Assembly: GCA_965658615.1 (NCBI GenBank)
Contig: CBFHSX010000011.1
Coordinates: forward strand, 1 to 39,689
DNA from: UBA8337 sp965658615
GTDB lineage: Bacteria; Pseudomonadota; Alphaproteobacteria; RS24
Direction of reading: 5' to 3'
DNA length: 39,689 nucleotides
Below, piece by piece: positions 18,168-25,713 of this stretch. Every line of letters begins with the position of its first letter. Within the stretch, counting starts at the first letter, position 1. The notes under the pieces are model-generated. The model was not told the DNA's origin and did no database searches. It was given only the letters and a program-made list of their open reading frames with translations. Position numbers and translations under genes: made by a program.

Positions 18168-19988
18168 TTAAAAAGCGCTGGTGACGCCGATATAAGCCGC
18201 ACGGCCGGGGGTCGAGAAGCCGTCAATCACCTCGTAATCCTCATCCGTGGCGTTTTCCAGCCACGCATAAGCACTGATGCGGTCATCTACTTGATAGGAT
18301 GCGCGCAGGTCGAGCAGCGTATAATCATCCAATTCGACACTACCGACATCCAGCGTATCGCGGACCATGCGCAGGCCGGCACCGAGGCTCAGCCGGTCGC
18401 CGACGTGATAAGCCGCCACCAAACCGGCCTGCAAACGCGGCACGCGCACTTCGCGCTGCGTCGTCCCGCTACCGGCGGCATCGGGTTTTTCGCTATCCGT
18501 ATAAGCCGCATCGAGCGATAGGCTCAGCTTCGGCGTCGGGGCAAAGTTGAAGGCCAGTTCGAGACCGCTAATCTCGGTCGTGCCCGCCACTTGCGTATTC
18601 ACAAATGTCGCCGGATCATAGCCGATAATATCCTCAACCTCGATGGCAAACACGGCCGCCGACATATCGGTTTTGGCGGATAGCGCCATATCAAAACCGA
18701 CCTCTGTGCTGATGCTGGTCTCGGGTTGCAAATCGGCATTGCCGTAAAACGCCAAATATAATTCGCTCAAGCTTGGCGCACGAAACCCTGTGCCATGCGC
18801 GGCGCGCAATACCATATCATCGCCAAATGCATAGGCCGCCGTAGCGCGATAACTGGTCTCCTTGCCAAACAAATCATGGTCGTCTTGGCGCAGAGCAACG
18901 GTCAGGTTTAGCGAGTCGCTGGCTTGCATTTGCGCCAGCCCATAAAAACCGCCTAACTCGACATCCGCTTTGGAAAACCCGCTACCGGTATTTTCAAATT
19001 CGGTTTTGCTTTGCTCAATGCCGATGACGATTTGCACCCCGTCGCGCAATTGATAAAGCCCGCGATAATCCATTGTTTGACGGCCCGACAGGCGCTCGCC
19101 GGTTTTACTGCCGGCGCTATAATCCTCAATCGTCCCGTCATAATCGGTCAGGCCGATGCGGTGCTGCCAAGCGCCGGTTTCAGTATCCACCGCTAGGCGC
19201 AGCGTATTCCGTTCGAAATCTTCAGAGAGACCGCTTTCATCGCTTGAAAAGCCGTCCTTGTCCAAGGCGCCACTGCTTTGGCGCAGCACCAAATCGAGCG
19301 AGACAGCGTCGCTCAGATGCGCGCGTAATTTGCTGTTCAGGGTCAGATGGTCATAGGCATCATCATCCAGCACCGTCGCGCCGGTGGCCGGTATGCTGGA
19401 GGCGGAAATACTGTCGCTCGAAAAATGCGAGATACCATATCCATAATCGACCGCCCCGTAAGCGCCCTTGCCGGTCAGGCTGGCGCGCTGTGTCGCCATC
19501 TCGCCGCCCTCAAAGCGGGCACTGTTTCGCGTGTCGCCGCCAATCGCGGTGAATTGTGAAATGACACCGGCAATGGTGTTGGAGCCGAATAACACGCCTT
19601 GTGAGCCGCGCAGAATTTCAACCCGCTCAACACCGTCCGCAATGACATCATTCCAAAGCACTTGGTTGGAGCCGCTATCAAACAGCGAAATATCATCAAC
19701 CATGAGCGTCGTATATTTGCCCGGTAGGCCGCGCATAAACAGATTGGACAAAGTGCCGACGCCGCCCGATTGCGGGATATTTATCCCCTTCAGCTTCAGC
19801 GCATCTTGCAAATAGCTGACTTGCTGCGCCTGTAGCTCAAGCCCGCTGATCACATCAACCGACGCGCCGATTTCATGCGCCGGGGTCGGTATGCCGGTGG
19901 CCGAGACGATGATTTCATCGACTTCTTGCGCCATAACGGAGGTCAGGGTAAGCGCGGCCATAAGACCGATACTTGTTTTCTTAAGCAT
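18168..19988 (-). CDS. btuB: TonB-dependent vitamin B12 receptor
   Basis: 606-residue outer-membrane receptor taking up cobalamin. A signal peptide (MLKKTSIGLMAALTLTSVMA) is followed by a TonB box (DEIIVSA). The plug domain (about 30-150) has FMRGLPGKYTTLMVDD and VEILRGSQGVLFGSNTIAGV, followed by the barrel. The C-terminus SAF ends in Phe, as expected for barrel insertion. The start is the second ATG, at 19988. The first ATG, at 20000, is part of ATGGAG, which is the Shine-Dalgarno for the second. A cobalamin riboswitch immediately upstream fixes the substrate assignment and implies repression by B12. Confidence 0.88.
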   Translation of the reverse strand: MLKKTSIGLMAALTLTSVMAQEVDEIIVSATGIPTPAHEIGASVDVISGLELQAQQVSYLQDALKLKGINIPQSGGVGTLSNLFMRGLPGKYTTLMVDDISLFDSGSNQVLWNDVIADGVERVEILRGSQGVLFGSNTIAGVISQFTAIGGDTRNSARFEGGEMATQRASLTGKGAYGAVDYGYGISHFSSDSISASSIPATGATVLDDDAYDHLTLNSKLRAHLSDAVSLDLVLRQSSGALDKDGFSSDESGLSEDFERNTLRLAVDTETGAWQHRIGLTDYDGTIEDYSAGSKTGERLSGRQTMDYRGLYQLRDGVQIVIGIEQSKTEFENTGSGFSKADVELGGFYGLAQMQASDSLNLTVALRQDDHDLFGKETSYRATAAYAFGDDMVLRAAHGTGFRAPSLSELYLAFYGNADLQPETSISTEVGFDMALSAKTDMSAAVFAIEVEDIIGYDPATFVNTQVAGTTEISGLELAFNFAPTPKLSLSLDAAYTDSEKPDAAGSGTTQREVRVPRLQAGLVAAYHVGDRLSLGAGLRMVRDTLDVGSVELDDYTLLDLRASYQVDDRISAYAWLENATDEDYEVIDGFSTPGRAAYIGVTSAF

Positions 19989-19994
19989 TTTTTT

Positions 19995-20058
19995 CTCCAT
20001 ACAGAGTTAGACCGCAGGCGCAAACGCCCACGCAGTTTCATCTGTCGTCTATACGGAG
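19995..20058 (-). promoter_or_regulatory. Riboswitch expression platform sequestering the btuB ribosome site
   Basis: CTCCGTATAG (20049-20058, minus strand) pairs over ten bases, two of them G-U, with CTGTATGGAG (19995-20004). The latter contains the btuB Shine-Dalgarno GGAG. A second small hairpin lies in the loop (GTGGGCG with GCGCCTGC region). No T run is present, so control should act on translation rather than by termination. Confidence 0.6.
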
Positions 20059-20099
20059 TTATCCGTCTCGCCCGGGTTCATCCCGCCCCATGCGAAGGA

Positions 20100-20272
20100 C
20101 GACCGGTCAAGGCAGGTTTCCTGGCTTGCGGCTTAACGCTCGGGCCGCCTTCCCCAAATCTTGAGTGGCATATGGCCGTCACTATCCGCTGACAGTTGCG
20201 GGTGCAGCTATCGACTTGGATTTTCATCCGCACGATATTCCCTTTTACCCCCCTCGGCAGGGGCACCTTGTC
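20100..20272 (-). promoter_or_regulatory. Cobalamin riboswitch aptamer
   Basis: On the minus strand the order of conserved blocks is AAGGTGCC, TAAAAGGGAA, CACCCGCAACTGTCAGCGG, GCCACT, GGGGAAGGC and the B12 box AAGCCAGGAAACCTGCC (around 20108-20125). This is the standard adenosylcobalamin/cobalamin aptamer. It lies between its own promoter and btuB and should lower BtuB, BtuF-like and BtuD synthesis when cobalamin is plentiful. Confidence 0.93.
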
Positions 20273-20281
20273 CGCGATTTA

Positions 20282-20310
20282 GAGATAGCCTGTTTGCTGA
20301 CCCGGCTCAA
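20282..20310 (-). promoter_or_regulatory. Promoter for the riboswitch-btuB unit, overlapping the btuC stop
   Basis: On the minus strand TTGAGC (20310-20305) and TATCTC (20287-20282) are 17 bases apart. The start would fall near 20275, just before the aptamer. The -35 box contains the TGA stop of btuC, so btuC lies in a separate unit upstream. Confidence 0.5.
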
Positions 20311-21302
20311 GCCTCATCGAGGGTGAAGCCCGGCCGCCTTAACAGCCAGAGCAGCAGCGGCACACCAAGAAAGGCAGTCAACACGCCGAGCTTAAGCTCG
20401 ACCATAGTCGGGATGGCGCGAATGGCCGTGTCGGCCAGCACCAGCAATATGGCTCCGGTCAGTGCCGCGGGCAGCAGGGTGCGCGACGGCATATGGCCGC
20501 AAAACGGGCGCACCAAATGCGGTGCCACCAGCCCGACAAAACCGATAACGCCGGTGACCGACACCACGGCACCAATGGCCAAAGCCAGCCCGACAGCCAA
20601 TTGCGCGCGCAGGCGTCCCATGCCGACGCCAAGGCTTTGCGCAACTTCTTCGCCTAATGCCAGCGCGTCGAGTTTTTTTGCCGTCGTCAAAATAAGCGCG
20701 CAGCCGATTAGTGCACCGGGCAAAGCCAAGCCGACATGCAGCCAGCTTCTATTTTCCACCGCCCCCAAAAGCCAGAAAGCGATTTCCAAAGCGGCAAAAT
20801 AATTCGGGCTGAGATTTAGCGCCAGCGCAATACCCGCCCCGCAAAAGGCCGAGACGGCAAAACCTGCAAGAATGAGCCGTAATGAAGACGCGCCCCGCCC
20901 GGCCACGGCCATCAGCAATACCACAGAAGCCAGCGCCGTGACCGCTGCCGCCAAAGGCACGGCGAAAGAGACGGTGGAGGCAAGCCCCGCATAAATCACA
21001 ATAACCGCGCCCAATGCGGCGCCATTGCTGGCCCCTAACAGGCCCGGCTCAGCCAAGGGGTTGCGCAGAAAGCCCTGTATCGCGGCCCCGGCCAGTCCCA
21101 GTACAAAGCCGGTCAGAACACATAGGACAATGCGCGGCGCCCGCACGGTTTCAAATAAAATGGCATAGACGCTGTCGTCGCCGGCGAGCCAGCCGAGCAG
21201 CACCGACAGGCCGGTCGCGACATCGCCGATCATCAGCGAGGCCAGCGCCGCAACCATCAACGCACCGAGCAGCGCCAGATTAAGCTTTGTCATCGACATC
21301 AT
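20307..21302 (-). CDS. btuC: FecCD/BtuC-family ABC permease
   Basis: 331-residue integral membrane protein with about ten hydrophobic segments. RAPRIVLCVLTGFVLGLAGAAIQG is the classic first motif of the FecCD family (RxPRxxxAxxxGxxLaxxGxxxQ); NPLAEPGLLGASNGAALGAV, the VTGVIGFVGLVAPHLVR loop and FLGVPLLLWLLRR follow. It moves cobalamin or an iron chelate across the inner membrane together with BtuD. It is upstream of the riboswitch, not downstream as is usual, so it probably escapes riboswitch control. Only 34 bases separate its start from the divergent binding-protein gene, and a GGCGGC-N6-GCCGCC repeat (21303-21320) fills half of that. B12 is favoured by context, but iron chelates are not excluded. 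Confidence 0.85.
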   Translation of the reverse strand: MMSMTKLNLALLGALMVAALASLMIGDVATGLSVLLGWLAGDDSVYAILFETVRAPRIVLCVLTGFVLGLAGAAIQGFLRNPLAEPGLLGASNGAALGAVIVIYAGLASTVSFAVPLAAAVTALASVVLLMAVAGRGASSLRLILAGFAVSAFCGAGIALALNLSPNYFAALEIAFWLLGAVENRSWLHVGLALPGALIGCALILTTAKKLDALALGEEVAQSLGVGMGRLRAQLAVGLALAIGAVVSVTGVIGFVGLVAPHLVRPFCGHMPSRTLLPAALTGAILLVLADTAIRAIPTMVELKLGVLTAFLGVPLLLWLLRRPGFTLDEA

Positions 21303-21336
21303 GGCGGCACGCTAGCCGCCCCATCCCGCAAAGGCA

Positions 21337-22224
21337 ATGCTGAAAGAAAAAATGGACGCGGGAGCGGCTTCGTGGCACATCAAAACCATGCGGGTTTTAT
21401 TTTGCCTCTTTCTTCTTATCGCCGTCGCGGTGCAGGCTGGCACGCTTCGCGCCGGAGCGGCAGAGGCCGAAAAGCTGCCGCGCGTGATGAGCCTTAATCT
21501 ATGCGCCGATGCCTATCTGATGGGCTTTGCCCGGAAACAGCAAATTCTGGCGCTGACACCACAGGCGCGCGATGCAGAATTGTCGGCGTTTCACCAACAG
21601 GCGAAAGCCTTTCCGACCAGCGATGGCCAAATCGAGAGCATTATCGCGCTGAAACCCGATCTGGTTATCGTCTCATCTTATTCTGACCCGATGCGCAATC
21701 GGCTGATTAAGCAATTGGGCATTCATGTGCTGCAACTCGATGCCGCCAATAGCTATGCCGCCGCGCGGCAGGAGATTATCAAACTGGGTGACGCGATCGG
21801 CCGCTCGGATGCGGCGCGCGCTTATTTGCGCACCCTCGATGCGGCGCTGGCCGCCATTCAGCCGGTCGCCCATGCACCGCGCCTTTTGCCGCTGCAAAGG
21901 CGTAATCTGACCATTGGCAAAGGCCATGTCATGGATGAGGTTATCAACCGCGCCGGTGGCGTCAATCTGGGACGACAAAATGGCGACCGGCTGATGAGCC
22001 GCATCTCGCTCGAGGCAGTGCTGACCAGCGAGACAGATTATATTGTCGTCAATGAGCAAAGCGGCGAGGCCGATAGTCGTGGCATGGAGTTTCTCAGCCA
22101 TCCGGCACTGAAAGCGCGCTTCGCGGCGCAGCAAATGCTGCATATTGATAATAATTTACTGGTCTGCGCCGGTGCCACCACACCGCGCGCCGTGGCGGCC
22201 TTGGTTGAACAGCTAAGCGATTAA
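21337..22224 (+). CDS. Exported BtuF/FecB-type ABC substrate-binding protein
   Basis: 295 residues from the ATG at 21337. A basic start and a hydrophobic run (VLFCLFLLIAVAVQAG, about residues 19-36) form a signal peptide; the ATG at 21388 would give a more standard one but has no ribosome site. The binding-protein fold follows: PRVMSLNLCADAYLMGFA, ESIIALKPDLVIVSSYSDP and the C-terminal DNNLLVCAGATTPRA. It is divergent from btuC by 34 bases. It is the only exported binding protein in the region and so the likely periplasmic partner of BtuC-BtuD. Ligand is uncertain (cobalamin or a ferric siderophore). Its stop overlaps that of the next gene by four bases. Confidence 0.75.
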   Translation: MLKEKMDAGAASWHIKTMRVLFCLFLLIAVAVQAGTLRAGAAEAEKLPRVMSLNLCADAYLMGFARKQQILALTPQARDAELSAFHQQAKAFPTSDGQIESIIALKPDLVIVSSYSDPMRNRLIKQLGIHVLQLDAANSYAAARQEIIKLGDAIGRSDAARAYLRTLDAALAAIQPVAHAPRLLPLQRRNLTIGKGHVMDEVINRAGGVNLGRQNGDRLMSRISLEAVLTSETDYIVVNEQSGEADSRGMEFLSHPALKARFAAQQMLHIDNNLLVCAGATTPRAVAALVEQLSD

Positions 22225-23240
22225 TCAAGTCCGAAAGCGCGGCGCATGGCGCTGATCGGCCCGCGCAAAATGTAAAGCGGCAGAGGCATGGCGGCATTTT
22301 CAATCGTAATGTTTTGCAACGCCGGCGGGGCCAACCCATCGGGCGCACCGACCACACGGGCGCGGATTTGCCGGTCGGCAAACAACCCCGCCATCCAAGG
22401 CGAAATATGCTCGACCTCAAGTTCGTAATCCATGCCCTGATAACGGGTCTTTAAGCGCGAGCCCGGCTTTAACGCCATCGCGCCTTGCGGCGGGATTTGC
22501 ATATCGATTTGCGCCGGGCCGCGCGGCACATTAGCCGTGCCCTGCGCCACGGCAAGGCGCGCCGGTACATCTACATTGACCGGCACGGGTACCATGAAGC
22601 TGCCGCCTAAAAGCAACAGCAGCAATGCCGTCCCGATAAGCTTGCCGAGGCCGCCACGCGCTGCTTTGCGACCATGCACACCGGCATCGATGGCCTCCAC
22701 CGTATAGGCCGCCGCCTCGGCCAATTGGTCGAGCATGACGCGCACCGGTTGCGACCAAGGCTCGGCGCGTAACAGCACAATGCCGCCGCGCAGCTTACCC
22801 GCCTGATTGCGCAGCACCACATAAAGGCCGTTTTTCGGCAGATTGTCGGGCCAGCCGCTCATGCTTTTTTCCATCTCGATCATGGCCGGTGTCACTTGCG
22901 TATTGCCATAGCCCGCTTTATTCAGCCATTTGCCCAGCCGCGCGCCCCAATCGAGAATGGTTTTGGTTTCCTTGCTTTTGATAATGCCCGAAATGGTCAC
23001 GTCTTGAACCCGACCATTTGGCCGCGCCGTCCAGAAAATGGCGCAATCATAGGGCGCGAAACGATTGAGGCGATTGACCACCAGTCGCGCCAAATGGGCA
23101 TGACCCGGCGCGCGGCGAAATTCGTGCTCCAATAAAAACAGACCGGATAGCGCGCGCATGCCAACACTGTCTTGGCGGTCGGCGCGCTTATAGGCAGCCG
23201 CCGTGTCAGCACTATCTTCTAACTCGATATCATCGGTCAC
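22221..23240 (-). CDS. GAF-like membrane protein resembling a shortened membrane-fusion protein
   Basis: 339 residues, not a clear family member. Residues about 30-190 look like a GAF-type cytoplasmic domain (ALSGLFLLEHEFRRA, FAPYDCAIFW, NGLYVVLRN). One membrane segment lies at 201-218 (LIGTALLLLLLGGSFMVP), followed by VPVNVDVPARLAV, which looks like the first strand after the membrane in HlyD-type adaptors. The lipoyl and coiled-coil parts expected there are missing. About 110 periplasmic residues remain, ending PISAMRRAFGLD, like adaptor C-termini. The start is GTG, with AGGGA about 14 bases upstream, so the start is uncertain. It has no ABC exporter partner beside it. Confidence 0.55.
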   Translation of the reverse strand: MTDDIELEDSADTAAAYKRADRQDSVGMRALSGLFLLEHEFRRAPGHAHLARLVVNRLNRFAPYDCAIFWTARPNGRVQDVTISGIIKSKETKTILDWGARLGKWLNKAGYGNTQVTPAMIEMEKSMSGWPDNLPKNGLYVVLRNQAGKLRGGIVLLRAEPWSQPVRVMLDQLAEAAAYTVEAIDAGVHGRKAARGGLGKLIGTALLLLLLGGSFMVPVPVNVDVPARLAVAQGTANVPRGPAQIDMQIPPQGAMALKPGSRLKTRYQGMDYELEVEHISPWMAGLFADRQIRARVVGAPDGLAPPALQNITIENAAMPLPLYILRGPISAMRRAFGLD

Positions 23241-23273
23241 GGATTGTCACGCTTTCCCTAAAAAAGTGCAGAT

Positions 23274-23303
23274 GTCATAGCCAAAACCCGACTTTAGTGT
23301 AAA
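23274..23303 (-). promoter_or_regulatory. Possible promoter of the GAF-like membrane protein gene
   Basis: On the minus strand TTTACA (23303-23298, 5 of 6) and TATGAC (23279-23274, 4 of 6) are 18 bases apart. They lie about 35 bases upstream of the GTG start. The -10 is only fair. The rest of the divergent region (23241-23383) is AT-rich, and I see no firm promoter for the plus-strand gene. Confidence 0.3.
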
Positions 23304-23383
23304 ATGTTAAATAGATTCGGTATAGGTCAAATCGGATTGCGGTTTGGCGGGGTTGCGTAAACCAGTTGCGGCAGGAGTATTAT

Positions 23384-24112
23384 ATGGCTGATGAAGAGGG
23401 CGAAATTCGGCGCATGGCCGAAATTGCTGATGCCATTAACGCCATTTTGGAGGCCGATCCAAATGCGGAAAATACGCCTGCTATTGAGCCGGCGCCAGAA
23501 ACGGTCTCAGAAGAAACACAGCCTGAAAAAGAGCCTGAAAAAGAGCCGGATGATGTGGTCGCCGCCGATGATTTGGACGCGGCCATCGCGGCTGAGTTTT
23601 CGCGCGACACAAGCGATAATATTCTACCGCCCGCCGATGAGGCGCTTGACCCGTTTGGGCCGGCACCGGATTTGAACCTGCCCGGCGCGGGCGTCAATAA
23701 TGCCGTCGGCCAGGATGTGCGCGCCGGTAGCGAAATGGCCGATTTGTCGATGCGTATGCAAGATACGCTGGCCGAAATACGTGCACAATCAAGCCAATCC
23801 TGGGCCGGAGCCGATGATTTGCTGGCCGAAATGGAAGCGGCGCGGGCCGCCATGGTGGCCGATATTCGCGGTCAAATTCAATCCATCTCCGACGCCACGC
23901 AGCAACGCCGCGAGACGATTATGGCCGAGCTGACCGAATTGGAAAACCAATCCATGATGGCGCGTGATGAGATGGAAATCATGCTGGTGAAATTCGAAGC
24001 CAGCCTGGCTGAATTGCAGACGCGTTATTTCCAAAGCGCCGAGACCGAAAAAGAGCGGCTCAATCGCTATCGTGAATTCCTGCAATTCCTGCTGGACGAA
24101 CGCGGTATGTGA
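23384..24112 (+). CDS. Acidic coiled-coil protein, unknown
   Basis: 242 residues, strongly acidic in the first half, with a Pro/Glu segment (EETQPEKEPEKEPDD) that looks disordered. Residues about 125-235 are heptad-like and rich in Ala, Glu, Gln and Met (LLAEMEAARAAMVADI and following), predicting a long helix or coiled coil. No signal peptide, membrane segment or known domain is seen. The start at 23384 has AGGAG six bases upstream; an upstream TTG (23366) is unlikely. It is followed 30 bases later by the dehalogenase gene, with a hairpin between. A structural or scaffold role is possible, but nothing shows it. Confidence 0.65.
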   Translation: MADEEGEIRRMAEIADAINAILEADPNAENTPAIEPAPETVSEETQPEKEPEKEPDDVVAADDLDAAIAAEFSRDTSDNILPPADEALDPFGPAPDLNLPGAGVNNAVGQDVRAGSEMADLSMRMQDTLAEIRAQSSQSWAGADDLLAEMEAARAAMVADIRGQIQSISDATQQRRETIMAELTELENQSMMARDEMEIMLVKFEASLAELQTRYFQSAETEKERLNRYREFLQFLLDERGM

Positions 24113-24143
24113 TGGCAGGCTTTCCCGAAAGGGAGTGCTGCCA
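24113..24143 (+). promoter_or_regulatory. Hairpin covering the dehalogenase ribosome site
   Basis: TGGCAG (24113-24118) pairs with CTGCCA (24138-24143). Inside, TCCC-GAAA-GGGA (24123-24134) forms a tetraloop hairpin of the stable GNRA kind. The AAGGGAG Shine-Dalgarno lies in the inner stem, and the first base of the ATG is in the outer stem. This could hold back translation or insulate the gene from the upstream reading frame. Confidence 0.4.
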
Positions 24144-25036
24144 TGACATTTGACACAGCCAAACCGGAAAAGAAATTCATTGAGGTTTTGGGCCATCAAA
24201 TGGCCTATGTGGAGATGGGCGACCCGAACGGGCGTCCCCTTGTCTTTCAACACGGCAATCCGACCTCATCTTATCTGTGGCGCAATATCATGCCGCATGC
24301 CGAAGGGCTGGGCCGCTGTATCGCCATTGACCTGATCGGCATGGGCGATAGTGATAAGCTGGCCGATAGCGGGCCGACGCGCTACACATTTGCTGAACAT
24401 AGCCGCTATTTCGAGGCCGCGCTCGCGGCGCTTGGCATTACCGAAAACATTATTCTGGTTATTCATGATTGGGGCAGCGCGCTGGGCTTTCATTATGCGG
24501 CGCGCCATGCCGAGCGGGTCGATGCGATTTGCTATATGGAAGCCATCACCATGCCCGTGTCGAGCTGGGATGATTGGCCGGAAAATGCCCGCAATATTTT
24601 TCAGACCTTTCGCTCCGAAGCGGGCGAGGAAGTGGTGCTTGAAAAAAACGTCTTTGTCGAGCGTGTGCTGCCCGGCTCGGTAATACGCGGCCTCAGCGAG
24701 GCCGAAATGGCTGTCTATCGCGCGCCGTTCAGCGCAGCCGGGGAAGACCGCCGCCCGACCTTGACATGGCCGCGCCAAATCCCGATCGCCGGCGAACCGC
24801 CGGAGGTCGTCGCTATTGCCGAAGCCTATGCGGCTTTTATGGCCGCCTCGGAGATGCCGAAACTGTTTATCAATGCGGATCCCGGGTCAATCCTGACCGG
24901 CAAATCACGTGATTTTTGCCGCACATGGAAAAACCAGACCGAAGTGACCGTGGCCGGCACGCATTTCATCCAAGAAGACTCGCCGGATGAGATTGGTGAA
25001 GCACTAAAGGCGTGGATTACCGAGAATAATATTTAA
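24143..25036 (+). CDS. Haloalkane dehalogenase (HLD-II type)
   Basis: Hydrolyses carbon-halogen bonds of haloalkanes to alcohol and halide. Its 297 residues closely match LinB/DhaA length. All five key residues are at family positions: Asn39 (HGNPTSS) and Trp110 bind halide, Asp109 in HDWGSAL is the nucleophile, Glu133 (YMEA) the catalytic acid and His274 (GTHFIQED) the base. The Asn+Trp halide pair and the Glu position place it in subfamily II. There is no signal peptide, so it is cytoplasmic. No other haloalkane pathway gene is nearby, so the natural substrate is unknown. A GntR regulator follows and might control it. Confidence 0.92.
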   Translation: MTFDTAKPEKKFIEVLGHQMAYVEMGDPNGRPLVFQHGNPTSSYLWRNIMPHAEGLGRCIAIDLIGMGDSDKLADSGPTRYTFAEHSRYFEAALAALGITENIILVIHDWGSALGFHYAARHAERVDAICYMEAITMPVSSWDDWPENARNIFQTFRSEAGEEVVLEKNVFVERVLPGSVIRGLSEAEMAVYRAPFSAAGEDRRPTLTWPRQIPIAGEPPEVVAIAEAYAAFMAASEMPKLFINADPGSILTGKSRDFCRTWKNQTEVTVAGTHFIQEDSPDEIGEALKAWITENNI

Positions 25037-25052
25037 TAATATTACTATTATT
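25035..25052. promoter_or_regulatory. AT-only palindrome between dehalogenase and GntR genes
   Basis: AATAATA (25035-25041) and TATTATT (25046-25052) are perfect inverted arms around TTAC, overlapping the dehalogenase stop. It lies 34 bases before the GntR start and may be its autoregulatory site, although GntR-FCD operators usually contain GT...AC cores, which this lacks. It could also be simple AT-rich sequence. Confidence 0.25.
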
Positions 25053-25086
25053 GACCGAAACCACGAATAAGCTCATGTTTTGATCT

Positions 25087-25713
25087 ATGGCAGGACAAAA
25101 CAGACGCACTGACGCAGTTGCGGCCGCTTTGGCCGGGCGTATTCTGACCGGGCTTTGGCCCGAGGGCGAGAAAATTCCTTCGGATGAGGTTATTGGGGCG
25201 GAATTTGGCGTCTCGCGCACCGTGGTACGCGAAGCGTTTCGCCTTTTGAGTGCCAAAGGCCTTTTACAAGCGCGCCCCCGCATTGGCACGATTGCTGCGC
25301 CGCGCCAAGGCCGGTCGCTGATCGACGCCGATATGCTGGACTGGCTGGAGGCATGCGGCGAAATCGCCGCCTATCTTGATGATATAACCGATTTTCGCCT
25401 CGCCATGGAACCGAGTTTTGCCGCTCTGGCTGCCGCCCGCGCCGATGCAAACGGCAATCAAGCGCTGCAAACCGCCCTGCGAGCTTTGCAGGAACAGCCC
25501 GACACAGCGACTGAAACGGCGTTTATCACCGTGTTTTTGGCGATATGCGGCAATCGATTGGCCGCTGCTTTTGCGCCCGTCGCCGCCATGGCCATTAAAC
25601 ACCGCGCTGCACCACCGCCTTTGGGCGCCTATGCACGCATGACCGCCGCCATCGCCCAAAAAGACGGCGTGGCGGCGCGCCAAGCCGCTTTTCATGCCCT
25701 GATTGATGCATAA
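25087..25713 (+). CDS. GntR-family regulator, FadR/FCD type
   Basis: 208 residues. The N-terminal winged helix-turn-helix (about 8-75) is clear: GRILTGLWPEGEKIPSDEVIGAEFGVSRTVVREAFRLL, ending GLLQARPRIGT. The C-terminal part starts like an FCD ligand-binding domain (ITDFRLAMEPSFAALAAARA) but is short. Two of the His residues that normally bind metal (in the FH and EH motifs) are not present where expected; only the final one (AFHALI) is. Effector sensing may therefore differ. No good Shine-Dalgarno precedes the ATG. It may regulate the adjacent dehalogenase gene. Confidence 0.85.
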   Translation: MAGQNRRTDAVAAALAGRILTGLWPEGEKIPSDEVIGAEFGVSRTVVREAFRLLSAKGLLQARPRIGTIAAPRQGRSLIDADMLDWLEACGEIAAYLDDITDFRLAMEPSFAALAAARADANGNQALQTALRALQEQPDTATETAFITVFLAICGNRLAAAFAPVAAMAIKHRAAPPPLGAYARMTAAIAQKDGVAARQAAFHALIDA

